Part shown: piece after piece, positions 56,910 to 64,000 of the stretch
Position numbering within the stretch: the stretch's first letter is position 1
Layout: every line of letters begins with the position of its first letter
Assembly (NCBI RefSeq): GCF_022370755.2
Contig: NZ_CP092364.2
Coordinates: 186,001 to 250,000 of the forward strand
Source: Mycolicibacterium goodii
GTDB lineage: Bacteria; Actinomycetota; Actinomycetes; Mycobacteriales; Mycobacteriaceae
DNA: 64,000 nt
Direction of reading: 5' to 3'
Program-made: the position numbers and the translations under genes
Notes under the pieces: model-generated
Database searches by the model: none
Told to the model about the DNA's origin: nothing
Seen by the model: the letters and a program-made list of their open reading frames with translations, nothing else

Positions 56910-57089
56910 ATGCCCAGTCCCATCGATGTGCAAAAGGCTTTGGCCGGTGTGAATTACCCGTCGTCGAAACAAGATCTGATATCGCAGGCGAAGAGCAACG
57001 GCGCGGACGACGAGATCCTCGACGCCCTCGACAAGCTCCCCGACGGCGAGATCAGCGGCCCGGATCAGGTGCAGAAAGCCGTCTTCTGA
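56910..57089 (+). CDS. Small DUF2795 protein
   Basis: A 59-residue protein of the DUF2795 group: MPSPIDVQKALAGVNYPSSKQDLISQAKSNGADDEILDALDKLPDGEISGPDQVQKAVF. Helices with the LAGVxYPxxKxxLI pattern are typical. A short AGAAGGGAG precedes the ATG. Function unknown. It nearly abuts the convergent VOC gene (4 bp). Confidence 0.8.
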   Translation: MPSPIDVQKALAGVNYPSSKQDLISQAKSNGADDEILDALDKLPDGEISGPDQVQKAVF

Positions 57090-57093
57090 CCGG

Positions 57094-57546
57094 CTACGGC
57101 GCCGACTTCATGGCCTCCGTGATCTCCTCCATGCTGACCTCGCGGACCGGTTGGCCCATCGACCACTGGTGCCCGAACGGGTCGCGCAGCATGCCGTAGC
57201 GGTCGCCCCAGAACTGGTCGGCCAGTTCCATCACCACCTCGGCGCCCGCCTCGACCGCTTTGGCGAACTTGGTGTCGACGTCGGTGACGGTCAGGTGGAT
57301 GGTGACCGGTGTGCCGCCGAAGGCCTTGGGGGTCTGCGACTTGCCGTTGTCGAACTCGGGGAAATCGTCGTTGAGCATGACCGTCGAACCGTTGATGGTC
57401 AGCGCGGCGTGCATGATCCTGCCGTCCGGTCCGGGCGCCCGCCCGAGTTCGGTCGCGTCGAACGCCTTGATGTAGAAGTCGATCGCGGCCGCCGCGTTGT
57501 CGACGCAGAGGTGGGGGATGACGGCGGGCGTGACCTCGATTGCCAT
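57094..57546 (-). CDS. VOC-family protein (PhnB-like glyoxalase/bleomycin-resistance fold)
   Basis: A 150-residue VOC protein: VIPHLCVDNAAAAIDFYIKAFDATELGRAPGPDGRIMHAALTINGSTVMLNDDFPE, then VTIHLTVTDVDTKFAKAVEAGAEVVMELADQFWGDRYGMLRDPFGHQWSMGQ. His, Glu and the WGDRYG region are metal-binding candidates. Corresponds to Rv0887c. Starts after GGAGGTCACC. Function unknown. Confidence 0.85.
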   Translation of the reverse strand: MAIEVTPAVIPHLCVDNAAAAIDFYIKAFDATELGRAPGPDGRIMHAALTINGSTVMLNDDFPEFDNGKSQTPKAFGGTPVTIHLTVTDVDTKFAKAVEAGAEVVMELADQFWGDRYGMLRDPFGHQWSMGQPVREVSMEEITEAMKSAP

Positions 57547-57693
57547 GGTGACCTCCAGATGATGGGGTGATTGTGTCGGTGCCGTACAGACCCGCCGACC
57601 CGACAAAACTCATCGACGGATCCACCGGCACCGCTCACCCAACCACGGGGCACCGACATCCGTGGCACATCGGCAGACGGAGAAGATATCGGT

Positions 57694-58086
57694 ATGAGGA
57701 TCAACCTGACCAGCGTGCTCGTCGACGATCAGGACAGGGCGCTGCGGTTCTACACCGACGTCCTGGGCTTCGTGGTCAAGCACGACATACCCATGGGACC
57801 GGCGCGGTGGCTGACCGTGGTGTCACCCGAGGACCCCGACGGTGTCGAGCTCGTGCTGGAGCCCAGCGGTCACCCGGCGGTGCCGCCGTTCAAGGCGGCT
57901 CTGGTGGCCGACGGCATCCCGTTCACGTCGTTCGCGGTCGATGACGTCGAGGCCGAGTATGAACGGCTCAGCGGTCTGGGCGTGCGGTTCACCCAGAAGC
58001 CAACGGTGATGGGCCCGGTCACCACCGCGGTGTTCGACGACACCTGCGGCAACCTGATCCAGATCGCGCACCAGAACCAGGCCTGA
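57694..58086 (+). CDS. VOC-family protein
   Basis: A 130-residue vicinal-oxygen-chelate protein: LTSVLVDDQDRALRFYTDVLGFVVKHDIPMGPARWLTVV, then SFAVDDVEAEYERLSGLGVRFTQKPTVMGPVTTAVFDDTCGNLIQI. It differs from the neighbour at 57094 and may be a glyoxalase-like or antibiotic-binding protein. Function unknown. Convergent with the next gene through the hairpin at 58095. Confidence 0.83.
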   Translation: MRINLTSVLVDDQDRALRFYTDVLGFVVKHDIPMGPARWLTVVSPEDPDGVELVLEPSGHPAVPPFKAALVADGIPFTSFAVDDVEAEYERLSGLGVRFTQKPTVMGPVTTAVFDDTCGNLIQIAHQNQA

Positions 58087-58094
58087 GCACACCC

Positions 58095-58147
58095 AGATCG
58101 ACGAAAATGTCGTTGCCACGGCCGTGGGGCGACATTTTCGTCGATCT
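58095..58147. terminator. 18-bp perfect hairpin between convergent genes
   Basis: Arms 58095-58112 and 58130-58147 are exact reverse complements. The 17-base loop itself holds the palindrome CCACGGCCGTGG. It lies 8 bases after the VOC stop and 9 bases beyond the next stop on the other strand. Shares CGACGAAAATG with the hairpin at 7588. Confidence 0.65.
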
Positions 58148-58156
58148 CGAGGTGGC

Positions 58157-58759
58157 TCAGACCACGGAGAACCCGCCGGGCAGCGACACGCGGCCCGTCA
58201 GGGCCAGCAGCAGCGTCTCGCCGTGGCCGAAGTGCACCGCGGTCGAGGCGGCCATCAGCGTCGCGCACCGCAGCACATCCGGCGGCAGGTCGGCCGGGAT
58301 GCCGGTGGCACGCGAGATGTCGAGGCTGTGCACGGCCAGTTCGAAGACGCGGGTCACCAGGTAGTCGCTGAGCCGGATGCCGTACCCGCCGAAGACCTTG
58401 ATGACCGGATCGCCCACGCCATCGATATCCGAAAGCGCCTGTGCGACAAGGCGGTCCACCTCGGCTGCGGGATCGTCACCCAGGGCGCGGCCGGCCTGCA
58501 CGCCGCGCTCGGTGACGCCTGCGGCGTCCGCGCCTGCCAGGTACTCCGACACCGCGGCGTAGTACTCGACGGGCCCGGCGAGGTCGGCCGTCTCGGCAGG
58601 GGACTGCAGATACGCACTCACCGTGGTCAGCGACCGCGACGTGTGCCCGACCAGCGCACGCAGATCCCACTCGCCGAGTCCGGGACCCTCGAACGTCGGC
58701 AGGGCATGCACCAGCCGCGCGAAAGCCGTTGCCGCCGTGGCGAAGACCTCCGTTGTCAC
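58157..58759 (-). CDS. Mycothiol-dependent maleylpyruvate isomerase/DinB-like protein
   Basis: A 200-residue helical-bundle protein of the DinB/TIGR03083-like group: [43 protein letters not shown], with the metal His in GHTSRSL, and [30 protein letters not shown] with the second His in VHSLDI. Members are metal-dependent thiol enzymes, some using mycothiol. GTG start overlaps the citA stop (GTGA). Substrate unknown. Confidence 0.78.
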   Translation of the reverse strand: MTTEVFATAATAFARLVHALPTFEGPGLGEWDLRALVGHTSRSLTTVSAYLQSPAETADLAGPVEYYAAVSEYLAGADAAGVTERGVQAGRALGDDPAAEVDRLVAQALSDIDGVGDPVIKVFGGYGIRLSDYLVTRVFELAVHSLDISRATGIPADLPPDVLRCATLMAASTAVHFGHGETLLLALTGRVSLPGGFSVV

Positions 58760-59889
58760 GCGTGTTCGACCCCCGTGATCGCGATCTGGTCCCAGCCTTG
58801 CACCGACGCGGCGCTGCGCGGTCCCGGCCCGACGTAGATCGCCGACGGACGCACGAGTTTGCCCAGGCGTTTCTGCTCCAGGATGTGCGCGCACCAGCCC
58901 GCGGTGCGTCCGCACGTGAACATCGCGGGCATCATCGTCGCGGGCACCTGCGCGAAGTCGAGGATCACCGCGGCCCAGAACTCGACGTTGGTCTCGATGG
59001 CGCGGTCCGGCCTGCGCTCCCGCAGCTCGGCGAGCGCGGCCTGCTCCAGCGCGACGGCCACCTCGTACCGCGGCGCTCCCAACCGCTGCGCGGTCGCCCG
59101 CAGCACGCGCGCCCGCGGGTCCTCGGCGCGGTACACGCGATGCCCGAAGCCCATGAGTTTGTCGCCGCGGTCCAGGATCGCCTTGACCACCGCGCGGGCG
59201 TCGCCGGTGCGCTCGGCCTCCTCGATCATGGGCAGCACTCGTGCGGGGGCACCGCCGTGCAGCGGGCCGCTCATGGCGCCCACCGCACCCGAGAGCGCCG
59301 CGGCCGCGTCGGCTCCGGTCGACGCGATGACGCGTGCGGTGAACGTCGAGGCATTCATTCCGTGTTCGGCGGCGGTCACCCAGTAGGCGTCGATGGCCTC
59401 GACGTGCCGGGGATCGGGCTCACCCTGCCAGCGCGTCATGAACCGCGCTGTGACGGTGCGGCATTCGTCGATCGTGCGCTGCGGCACCGCGGGTTGGTAG
59501 ATGCCGCGGGCCGACTGTGCGACGTACGACAACGCCATCACCGACGCACGGGCCAGGTGCTCGCGCGCGGTGTCGTCGTCGATGTCGAGCATCGGTGCGT
59601 AACCCCAGATCGGGGCCAGCATCGCGAGGCCCGCCTGCACGTCGACGCGCACATCGCCGCTGTGGATGGGCAGCGGGAACGGTTCGGCGGGTGGAAGCCC
59701 GGTGCCGAATCTGCCGTCGACCAGCAGTCCCCACACGTCGCCGAAGGTCACCTTCTTGTCGACGAGTTCCTCGATGTCGACGCCGCGGTAGCGCAGCGCG
59801 CCACCGTCCTTGTCGGGTTCGGCGATCTCGGTGGTGAAGGCGACGACGCCTTCCAACCCGGCGATGAAGTCGTCCGGTACGGCTGCCAT
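58756..59889 (-). CDS. citA: Citrate synthase 2 (CitA)
   Basis: A 377-residue citrate synthase: [35 protein letters not shown], catalytic His in [12 protein letters not shown] and [18 protein letters not shown], aspartate in [15 protein letters not shown] region. It condenses acetyl-CoA and oxaloacetate. Counterpart of Rv0889c. It is divergent from pdxH and coupled to the DinB-like gene by GTGA. A second, longer citrate synthase (gltA) lies 3 kb away. Confidence 0.92.
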   Translation of the reverse strand: MAAVPDDFIAGLEGVVAFTTEIAEPDKDGGALRYRGVDIEELVDKKVTFGDVWGLLVDGRFGTGLPPAEPFPLPIHSGDVRVDVQAGLAMLAPIWGYAPMLDIDDDTAREHLARASVMALSYVAQSARGIYQPAVPQRTIDECRTVTARFMTRWQGEPDPRHVEAIDAYWVTAAEHGMNASTFTARVIASTGADAAAALSGAVGAMSGPLHGGAPARVLPMIEEAERTGDARAVVKAILDRGDKLMGFGHRVYRAEDPRARVLRATAQRLGAPRYEVAVALEQAALAELRERRPDRAIETNVEFWAAVILDFAQVPATMMPAMFTCGRTAGWCAHILEQKRLGKLVRPSAIYVGPGPRSAASVQGWDQIAITGVEHA

Positions 59890-59931
59890 GCGCCGATTCT
59901 CGCACTCGGGGCCAGGGGTAGCGTTGGCGCG

Positions 59932-60624
59932 GTGGCGATACCGGACGATCCGGCGAAATCAGCACCGGAGAACCTTGATCTGGCGACCATGCGCGTCGAG
60001 TACGTCGAGAAGGACCGCTGTGGCGACCTCGACGTCGACTGGCTCGGCGACGACCCGGCGACGGGCTGGCTGACGCTGCTGCAGACGTGGATCGGTGATG
60101 CCTGGAAGGCCGGTCTGCCCGATGCCAACGCCATGGTGGTCGGCACCGTGGATGCGCAGGGAAGGCCCGTGACGAGGTCGGTGTTGTGCAAGAGCGTGGA
60201 CCCCGACGGCATCACGTTCTACACCAATTACGACTCCGCCAAGGGCGAGCACCTGGCGGTCAATGCCCATGCGTCGGCGACGTTCCCGTGGTATCAGCTG
60301 GGCCGCCAGGTGCACGTGCGCGGCGCGGTGACGAAGGTGTCGGCGGAGGAGACCGCCGAGTACTGGTCGAAGCGCCCACGCGGATCTCAGCTGGGGGCGT
60401 GGGCCTCGCAGCAGTCGCGCCCGATCGCGTCGCGTGCGGCGCTGCTGCGGCAGCTGGCCGAGGTGACCGAGCGTTTCGCCGACGTCGAGCACGTTCCCGT
60501 GCCGCCCAACTGGGGCGGCTACCGGATCGCTCCCGAGGTCGTGGAGTTCTGGCAGGGACGCGAGAACCGCGTGCACAACCGCATCCGGATCGTCGGCGGC
60601 CGCGTCGAACGGCTGCAGCCCTAG
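59932..60624 (+). CDS. pdxH: Pyridoxamine 5'-phosphate oxidase PdxH
   Basis: A 230-residue PNPOx: [91 protein letters not shown] and C-terminal [27 protein letters not shown] with PLP-binding RVHNR. It makes pyridoxal 5'-phosphate with FMN. GTG start, 42 bp from citA. In M. tuberculosis pdxH is elsewhere (Rv2607), so its place here follows the M. smegmatis-type order. Confidence 0.93.
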   Translation: MAIPDDPAKSAPENLDLATMRVEYVEKDRCGDLDVDWLGDDPATGWLTLLQTWIGDAWKAGLPDANAMVVGTVDAQGRPVTRSVLCKSVDPDGITFYTNYDSAKGEHLAVNAHASATFPWYQLGRQVHVRGAVTKVSAEETAEYWSKRPRGSQLGAWASQQSRPIASRAALLRQLAEVTERFADVEHVPVPPNWGGYRIAPEVVEFWQGRENRVHNRIRIVGGRVERLQP

Positions 60625-60627
60625 CGC

Positions 60628-61929
60628 GTGAGAGGGTTCTTCGCCGACACCACACCGCTGCGTTCGCCGGATTTCCGGCGACTGTGGCTCGCCGGCATCC
60701 CGACGGTCATCGGCGCCAACCTGACGATCTTCGCGGTGCCGGTGCAGTTGTACGCGCTGACACAGAACTCGGCCTACGTGGGACTTGCGGGTCTGTTCGC
60801 GTTGGTGCCGTTGATCGTGTTCGGTTTGTGGGGCGGTGCGTGGGCCGACGCGATGGACCGCAGGCTGCTGTTGATCATCGCCTCGGTGGGTTTGGCGGTG
60901 TCGTCGGTGCTGCTGTGGCTGCAGGCCGCGTTGGCGCTCGACAACGTCTGGCTCGTGCTGTCGATGCTGTCGGTGCAGCAGGCGTTCTACGCGATCAACA
61001 GCCCCACGCGCTCGGCGGCGATTCCGCGCATGGTTCCGGGTGAGCAACTGGCGGCGGCGAATTCGCTGAACATGACCGTGATGCAGTTCGGCGCGATCGT
61101 CGGGCCGCTGCTGGCGGGGTTGCTGCTCAACTGGGTCGACCTGTCGACTCTGTATCTGATCGACGCGATCACGTGCCTTGCGCCGATCTGGGCCACGTTC
61201 GGGCTCACCCCCATGCCGGTCGCCAACACCGAGCGTGCGCGATGGGGCTTGGGCGCGGTGCTGGAGGGCTTCCGCTCGATTGCGGGCAACCGTGTCGTGC
61301 TGATGTCGTTCGTCGTCGACCTCATCGCGATGATCTTCGGGATGCCGCGTGCGCTGTTCCCGCAGATGGCCCACGAGAGCTTCGGCGGACCTGTCGACGG
61401 TGGCACCGTGATGGCCCTGCTGGCCGCCGCGATGTCGGTGGGTGCGGTTCTGGGCGGGGTGTTCTCGGGGTGGCTGCCGCGGATACGACGGCAGGGCCTC
61501 GCTGTCGTGGTGGCCATCGTGGTCTGGGGTGTCGCGATGGTCGGGTTCGGCATCGCGGGCGGCACGGCGCACGGCAATGCCGGGCTGCTGTTGTGGATCG
61601 CGTTGGCTTTCTTGGCCGTTGGCGGCGCGGCCGACATGGTCTCGGCGGCGTTCCGCTCGACGATCCTGCAGCAGGCGGCGTCCGATGACCTGCGCGGGCG
61701 CCTGCAGGGCGTGTTCACCGTCGTCGTCGCGGGCGGGCCGCGCCTCGCCGACACGTTGCACGGCGCCGCCGCCGCGGCCGTGGGAACCACGGTCGCGGCC
61801 GCGGGCGGCGGCGCGCTCGTGGTGATCGGTGTGGTGATCGCCGCGCTCGCGGTGCCCGCGTTCGTGCGCTACCGCGTCTCTGCGACGGACCCGCGTCACA
61901 CGACCGAACCCGAGCCCGACTCGGTGTGA
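60628..61929 (+). CDS. MFS transporter (enterobactin exporter/TMS3-like)
   Basis: A 433-residue transporter of about 12 helices: SPDFRRLWLAGIPTVIGANLTIFAVPVQLYALTQNSAYVGLAGLFALVPLIVFGLWGGAWADAMDRR. GAWAD-MDRR is the loop 2-3 motif. INSPTRSAAIPRMVPGEQLAAANSLNMTV marks the EntS-like subfamily. GTG start 4 bases after pdxH, so probably co-transcribed. A TetR gene follows 65 bp downstream. Substrate unknown. Confidence 0.85.
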   Translation: MRGFFADTTPLRSPDFRRLWLAGIPTVIGANLTIFAVPVQLYALTQNSAYVGLAGLFALVPLIVFGLWGGAWADAMDRRLLLIIASVGLAVSSVLLWLQAALALDNVWLVLSMLSVQQAFYAINSPTRSAAIPRMVPGEQLAAANSLNMTVMQFGAIVGPLLAGLLLNWVDLSTLYLIDAITCLAPIWATFGLTPMPVANTERARWGLGAVLEGFRSIAGNRVVLMSFVVDLIAMIFGMPRALFPQMAHESFGGPVDGGTVMALLAAAMSVGAVLGGVFSGWLPRIRRQGLAVVVAIVVWGVAMVGFGIAGGTAHGNAGLLLWIALAFLAVGGAADMVSAAFRSTILQQAASDDLRGRLQGVFTVVVAGGPRLADTLHGAAAAAVGTTVAAAGGGALVVIGVVIAALAVPAFVRYRVSATDPRHTTEPEPDSV

Positions 61930-61994
61930 TCGGCAAATTCGGGATTGCCGCATATACCGGGCAGGTCCTGCGGTTCTACCGATAGCATCCGACT

Positions 61995-62636
61995 GTGGCA
62001 TACGAGGTACAGCAGCTCGGTCTTCGCGAGCGGAAAAAGCAGCGCACCCGCGCGATGCTGATCAGCGCCGCGATCGACCTGTTCGCCCGACAGGGTTACG
62101 AGCAGACGACGGTCGAGCAGATCGCGGCGAGCGCCGAGGTCTCGGCGCGGACGTTCAGCCGTTATTTCGCCACCAAGGACGCCGTGATGCTGGCGTTTCT
62201 CGACGACCTCATCGCACTGGTCGCAAGTGAGCTCGCGCAGCAGCCGCCGGAACTGGGTGACCTCGACGCGGTCTGCCGCGCGCACATCTCGGCCTTCGAG
62301 AAAACGCGCGTCGCGGTGCCGGGGCAGCTGACCGAGGAACGGCTGGTGGCCGGTGCGCGCATCTTCACGTCGTCGGCTTCGCTCATTCAAGCCGCGATGG
62401 TGAATCAACCGGCCGCACTGTCCGAGATCCTCGCCAAGCGGATGGGCGTCGCGGCCGATGACCGACGGCTGGCGCTCGTATCGTCGGTGTGGAACGCGAT
62501 CATCACCACGGCGATGGTCCAGCTCGGCCGCAACGCCGACTGGGCGACGGTGACCGTCGAGCGCATCACCAACCAGATCCGCACGACGTATGTCGAGTTT
62601 ATGGAGGTAACCGGGGGCGTCCGCGAGCTCGCGTGA
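61995..62636 (+). CDS. TetR-family transcriptional regulator
   Basis: A 213-residue regulator with the helix-turn-helix RKKQRTRAMLISAAIDLFARQGYEQTTVEQIAASAEVSARTFSRYFATKDAVMLAFL, where ARTFSRYF is characteristic of a TetR group controlling transporters. The C-terminal domain is helical. GTG start. It follows the MFS transporter on the same strand, a probable target. Ligand unknown. Confidence 0.85.
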   Translation: MAYEVQQLGLRERKKQRTRAMLISAAIDLFARQGYEQTTVEQIAASAEVSARTFSRYFATKDAVMLAFLDDLIALVASELAQQPPELGDLDAVCRAHISAFEKTRVAVPGQLTEERLVAGARIFTSSASLIQAAMVNQPAALSEILAKRMGVAADDRRLALVSSVWNAIITTAMVQLGRNADWATVTVERITNQIRTTYVEFMEVTGGVRELA

Positions 62637-62754
62637 GCAGTTGGTCACCCCCCGCGGGCAGGCCGGAGTGAATGCGACTACCTTTTGTAGAGCAGTCTCA
62701 CCTAGAGCAGCAGTCGGTTCCCAACGACTTCCCGACGAGGATGAAGGGATTCCC

Positions 62755-64000
62755 GTGGCCGAAAAACCGTCGAATGGGCAGGAGCACGCCACCGTCAAGT
62801 ACCCGGGTGGCGAGCTGGATCTGGAGATCGTCCATGCCACCGAGGGCGCTGACGGTATCGCGCTGGGCTCATTGCTGGCCAAGACCGGCTACACGACCTT
62901 CGATGGCGGATTCGTCAACACCGCGTCGACCAAGAGCGCGATCACCTATATCGACGGTGACGCGGGGATCCTGCGGTATCGGGGGTACCCGATCGAGCAG
63001 CTGGCGGAGAAGTCGACGTTCATCGAGGTCAGCTATCTGCTGATCTACGGGGAGCTCCCGACCGCCGAGCAGTTGGAGACTTTCACCAACCAGATCCAGC
63101 GGCACACGTTGCTGCACGAGGATCTCAAGCGGTTCTTCGACGGCTTCCCGCGCAACGCGCATCCGATGCCGGTGCTCTCCAGTGCGGTCAACGCGCTGTC
63201 CGCTTACTACCAGGACTCGCTGGATCCGCTGGACAACAAGCAGGTGGAGCTGTCGACCATCCGCCTGCTGGCGAAGTTGCCGACGATCGCGGCGTATGCG
63301 TACAAGAAGTCCGAGGGGCAGCCGTTTTTGTACCCGGACAACTCGCTGAGCCTGGTCGAGAACTTCCTGCGGATGACGTTCGGTTTCCCGGCCGAGCCGT
63401 ACGAGGTCGACCCGGAGATCGTGCGGGCGCTGGACATGCTGCTGATCCTGCACGCCGATCACGAGCAGAACTGCTCGACGTCGACGGTGCGTCTGGTGGG
63501 CAGCTCGCAGGCCAACCTGTTCACGTCGATCTCCGGTGGTATCAACGCGCTGTGGGGCCCGCTGCACGGCGGGGCGAACCAGGCCGTGCTGGAGATGCTG
63601 GAGAAGATCCGCTCGCAGGGTGGCGACGTGGCCGACTTCGTCCGCAAGGTCAAGAACCGCGAGGACGGCGTGAAGCTCATGGGCTTCGGGCACCGCGTGT
63701 ACAAGAACTACGATCCGCGGGCGCGCATCGTCAAGGAGCAGGCCGACAAGATCCTGGGCAAGCTCGGCGGAGACGACGAGCTGCTGGACATCGCCAAGCA
63801 GCTCGAGGAGATCGCGCTCACCGACGACTTCTTCATCGAGCGCAAGCTGTACCCGAACGTCGACTACTACACCGGCGTCATCTACCGGGCCATGGGTTTC
63901 CCGACGCGCATGTTCACGGTGCTGTTCGCGCTCGGCCGTCTGCCGGGCTGGATCGCGCATTGGCGTGAGATGCATTCCGAGCCCAACAAGATCGGCCGTC
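62755..64000 (+). CDS. gltA: Citrate synthase GltA (3-prime end beyond the window)
   Basis: About 415 residues in the window, of an expected ~431. Family blocks: AITYIDGDAGILRYRGYPIEQLAEKSTFIEVSYLLIYGELP, DHEQNCSTSTVRLVGSSQANLFTSISGGINALWGPLHGGANQAVLEML (catalytic His), and [23 protein letters not shown] (second His). It is the main hexameric-type citrate synthase, counterpart of Rv0896. GTG start with GAAGGGA upstream. The gap 62637-62754 is AT-richer and probably the promoter. The frame remains open at the right edge. Confidence 0.94.
   Translation, partial: MAEKPSNGQEHATVKYPGGELDLEIVHATEGADGIALGSLLAKTGYTTFDGGFVNTASTKSAITYIDGDAGILRYRGYPIEQLAEKSTFIEVSYLLIYGELPTAEQLETFTNQIQRHTLLHEDLKRFFDGFPRNAHPMPVLSSAVNALSAYYQDSLDPLDNKQVELSTIRLLAKLPTIAAYAYKKSEGQPFLYPDNSLSLVENFLRMTFGFPAEPYEVDPEIVRALDMLLILHADHEQNCSTSTVRLVGSSQANLFTSISGGINALWGPLHGGANQAVLEMLEKIRSQGGDVADFVRKVKNREDGVKLMGFGHRVYKNYDPRARIVKEQADKILGKLGGDDELLDIAKQLEEIALTDDFFIERKLYPNVDYYTGVIYRAMGFPTRMFTVLFALGRLPGWIAHWREMHSEPNKIGR

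Noticed and set aside
59959..62001. A 680-codon minus-strand frame across pdxH and the MFS gene
   Set aside because: Low-complexity Arg/His/Gln/Asp composition, opposite to two well-supported genes.

Overview
The window is high-GC actinobacterial chromosome with dense, mostly overlapping genes and many GTG starts. It comes from a fast-growing mycobacterium close to Mycolicibacterium smegmatis. From about 7.1 kb to the right end the core genes follow the order known for M. tuberculosis Rv0853c-Rv0889c (kdc, far, dapC, fadA, fadB, XPB helicase, moaC-mog-moaE, rpfA, moaD, moaA, cspB-like, a MarR-rRNA methyltransferase pair, sepH, serC, a diiron oxygenase, fprB, citA), and the window ends in gltA. 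The carboxylic acid reductase resembles the M. smegmatis enzyme closely without being identical, and a PPE protein and a resuscitation-promoting factor with its riboswitch confirm the genus. Homology calls rest on recognised motifs and remembered families; no search was run.

Left end (1-7.1 kb): the tail of a gas vesicle cluster (gvpF/L fragment, gvpA-family gene, gvpK) runs by start/stop overlap into a patatin-like lipase and a PlsC-type acyltransferase. A secreted YdcF-type protein, a small secreted protein and the large convergent gene car follow.

7.1-13 kb: an SRPBCC protein, 2-keto acid decarboxylase, the racemase-like far, a two-domain universal stress protein behind three evenly spaced DosR-like boxes, and an F420-type oxidoreductase. 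12.4-18.6 kb is an allantoin-use island of two convergent operons: GntR regulator, NCS1 permease and allantoin/hydantoin racemase on the plus strand; DUF6986 aldolase-like protein, allantoicase and PuuE allantoinase on the minus strand. It sits before dapC. A remnant resembling the end of urease accessory protein UreF lies 5 kb on.

19.8-32.5 kb mixes the core fadA-fadB beta-oxidation pair with accessory regulator-enzyme units: MarR/RidA and TetR/FAD monooxygenase, each with paired inverted operators; LysR/SDR/SnoaL; an MFS pump; an Rv1855c-like F420 oxidoreductase. 32.5-34.2 kb holds a lone PPE-PPW gene with an IdeR-like iron box.

34.6-44.6 kb is core: the XPB helicase and its XPB-related partner, molybdenum cofactor genes flanking rpfA (c-di-AMP riboswitch leader and Crp-like site), YccF and a cold-shock protein. 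44.6-64 kb carries a Xi-class GST-like reductase, membrane proteins, sepH, serC, map, the diiron oxygenase with fprB, two VOC proteins, citA, pdxH, an MFS/TetR pair and gltA. Long GC-rich hairpins, several sharing the core CGACGAAAATG, sit at gene ends and probably act as terminators.
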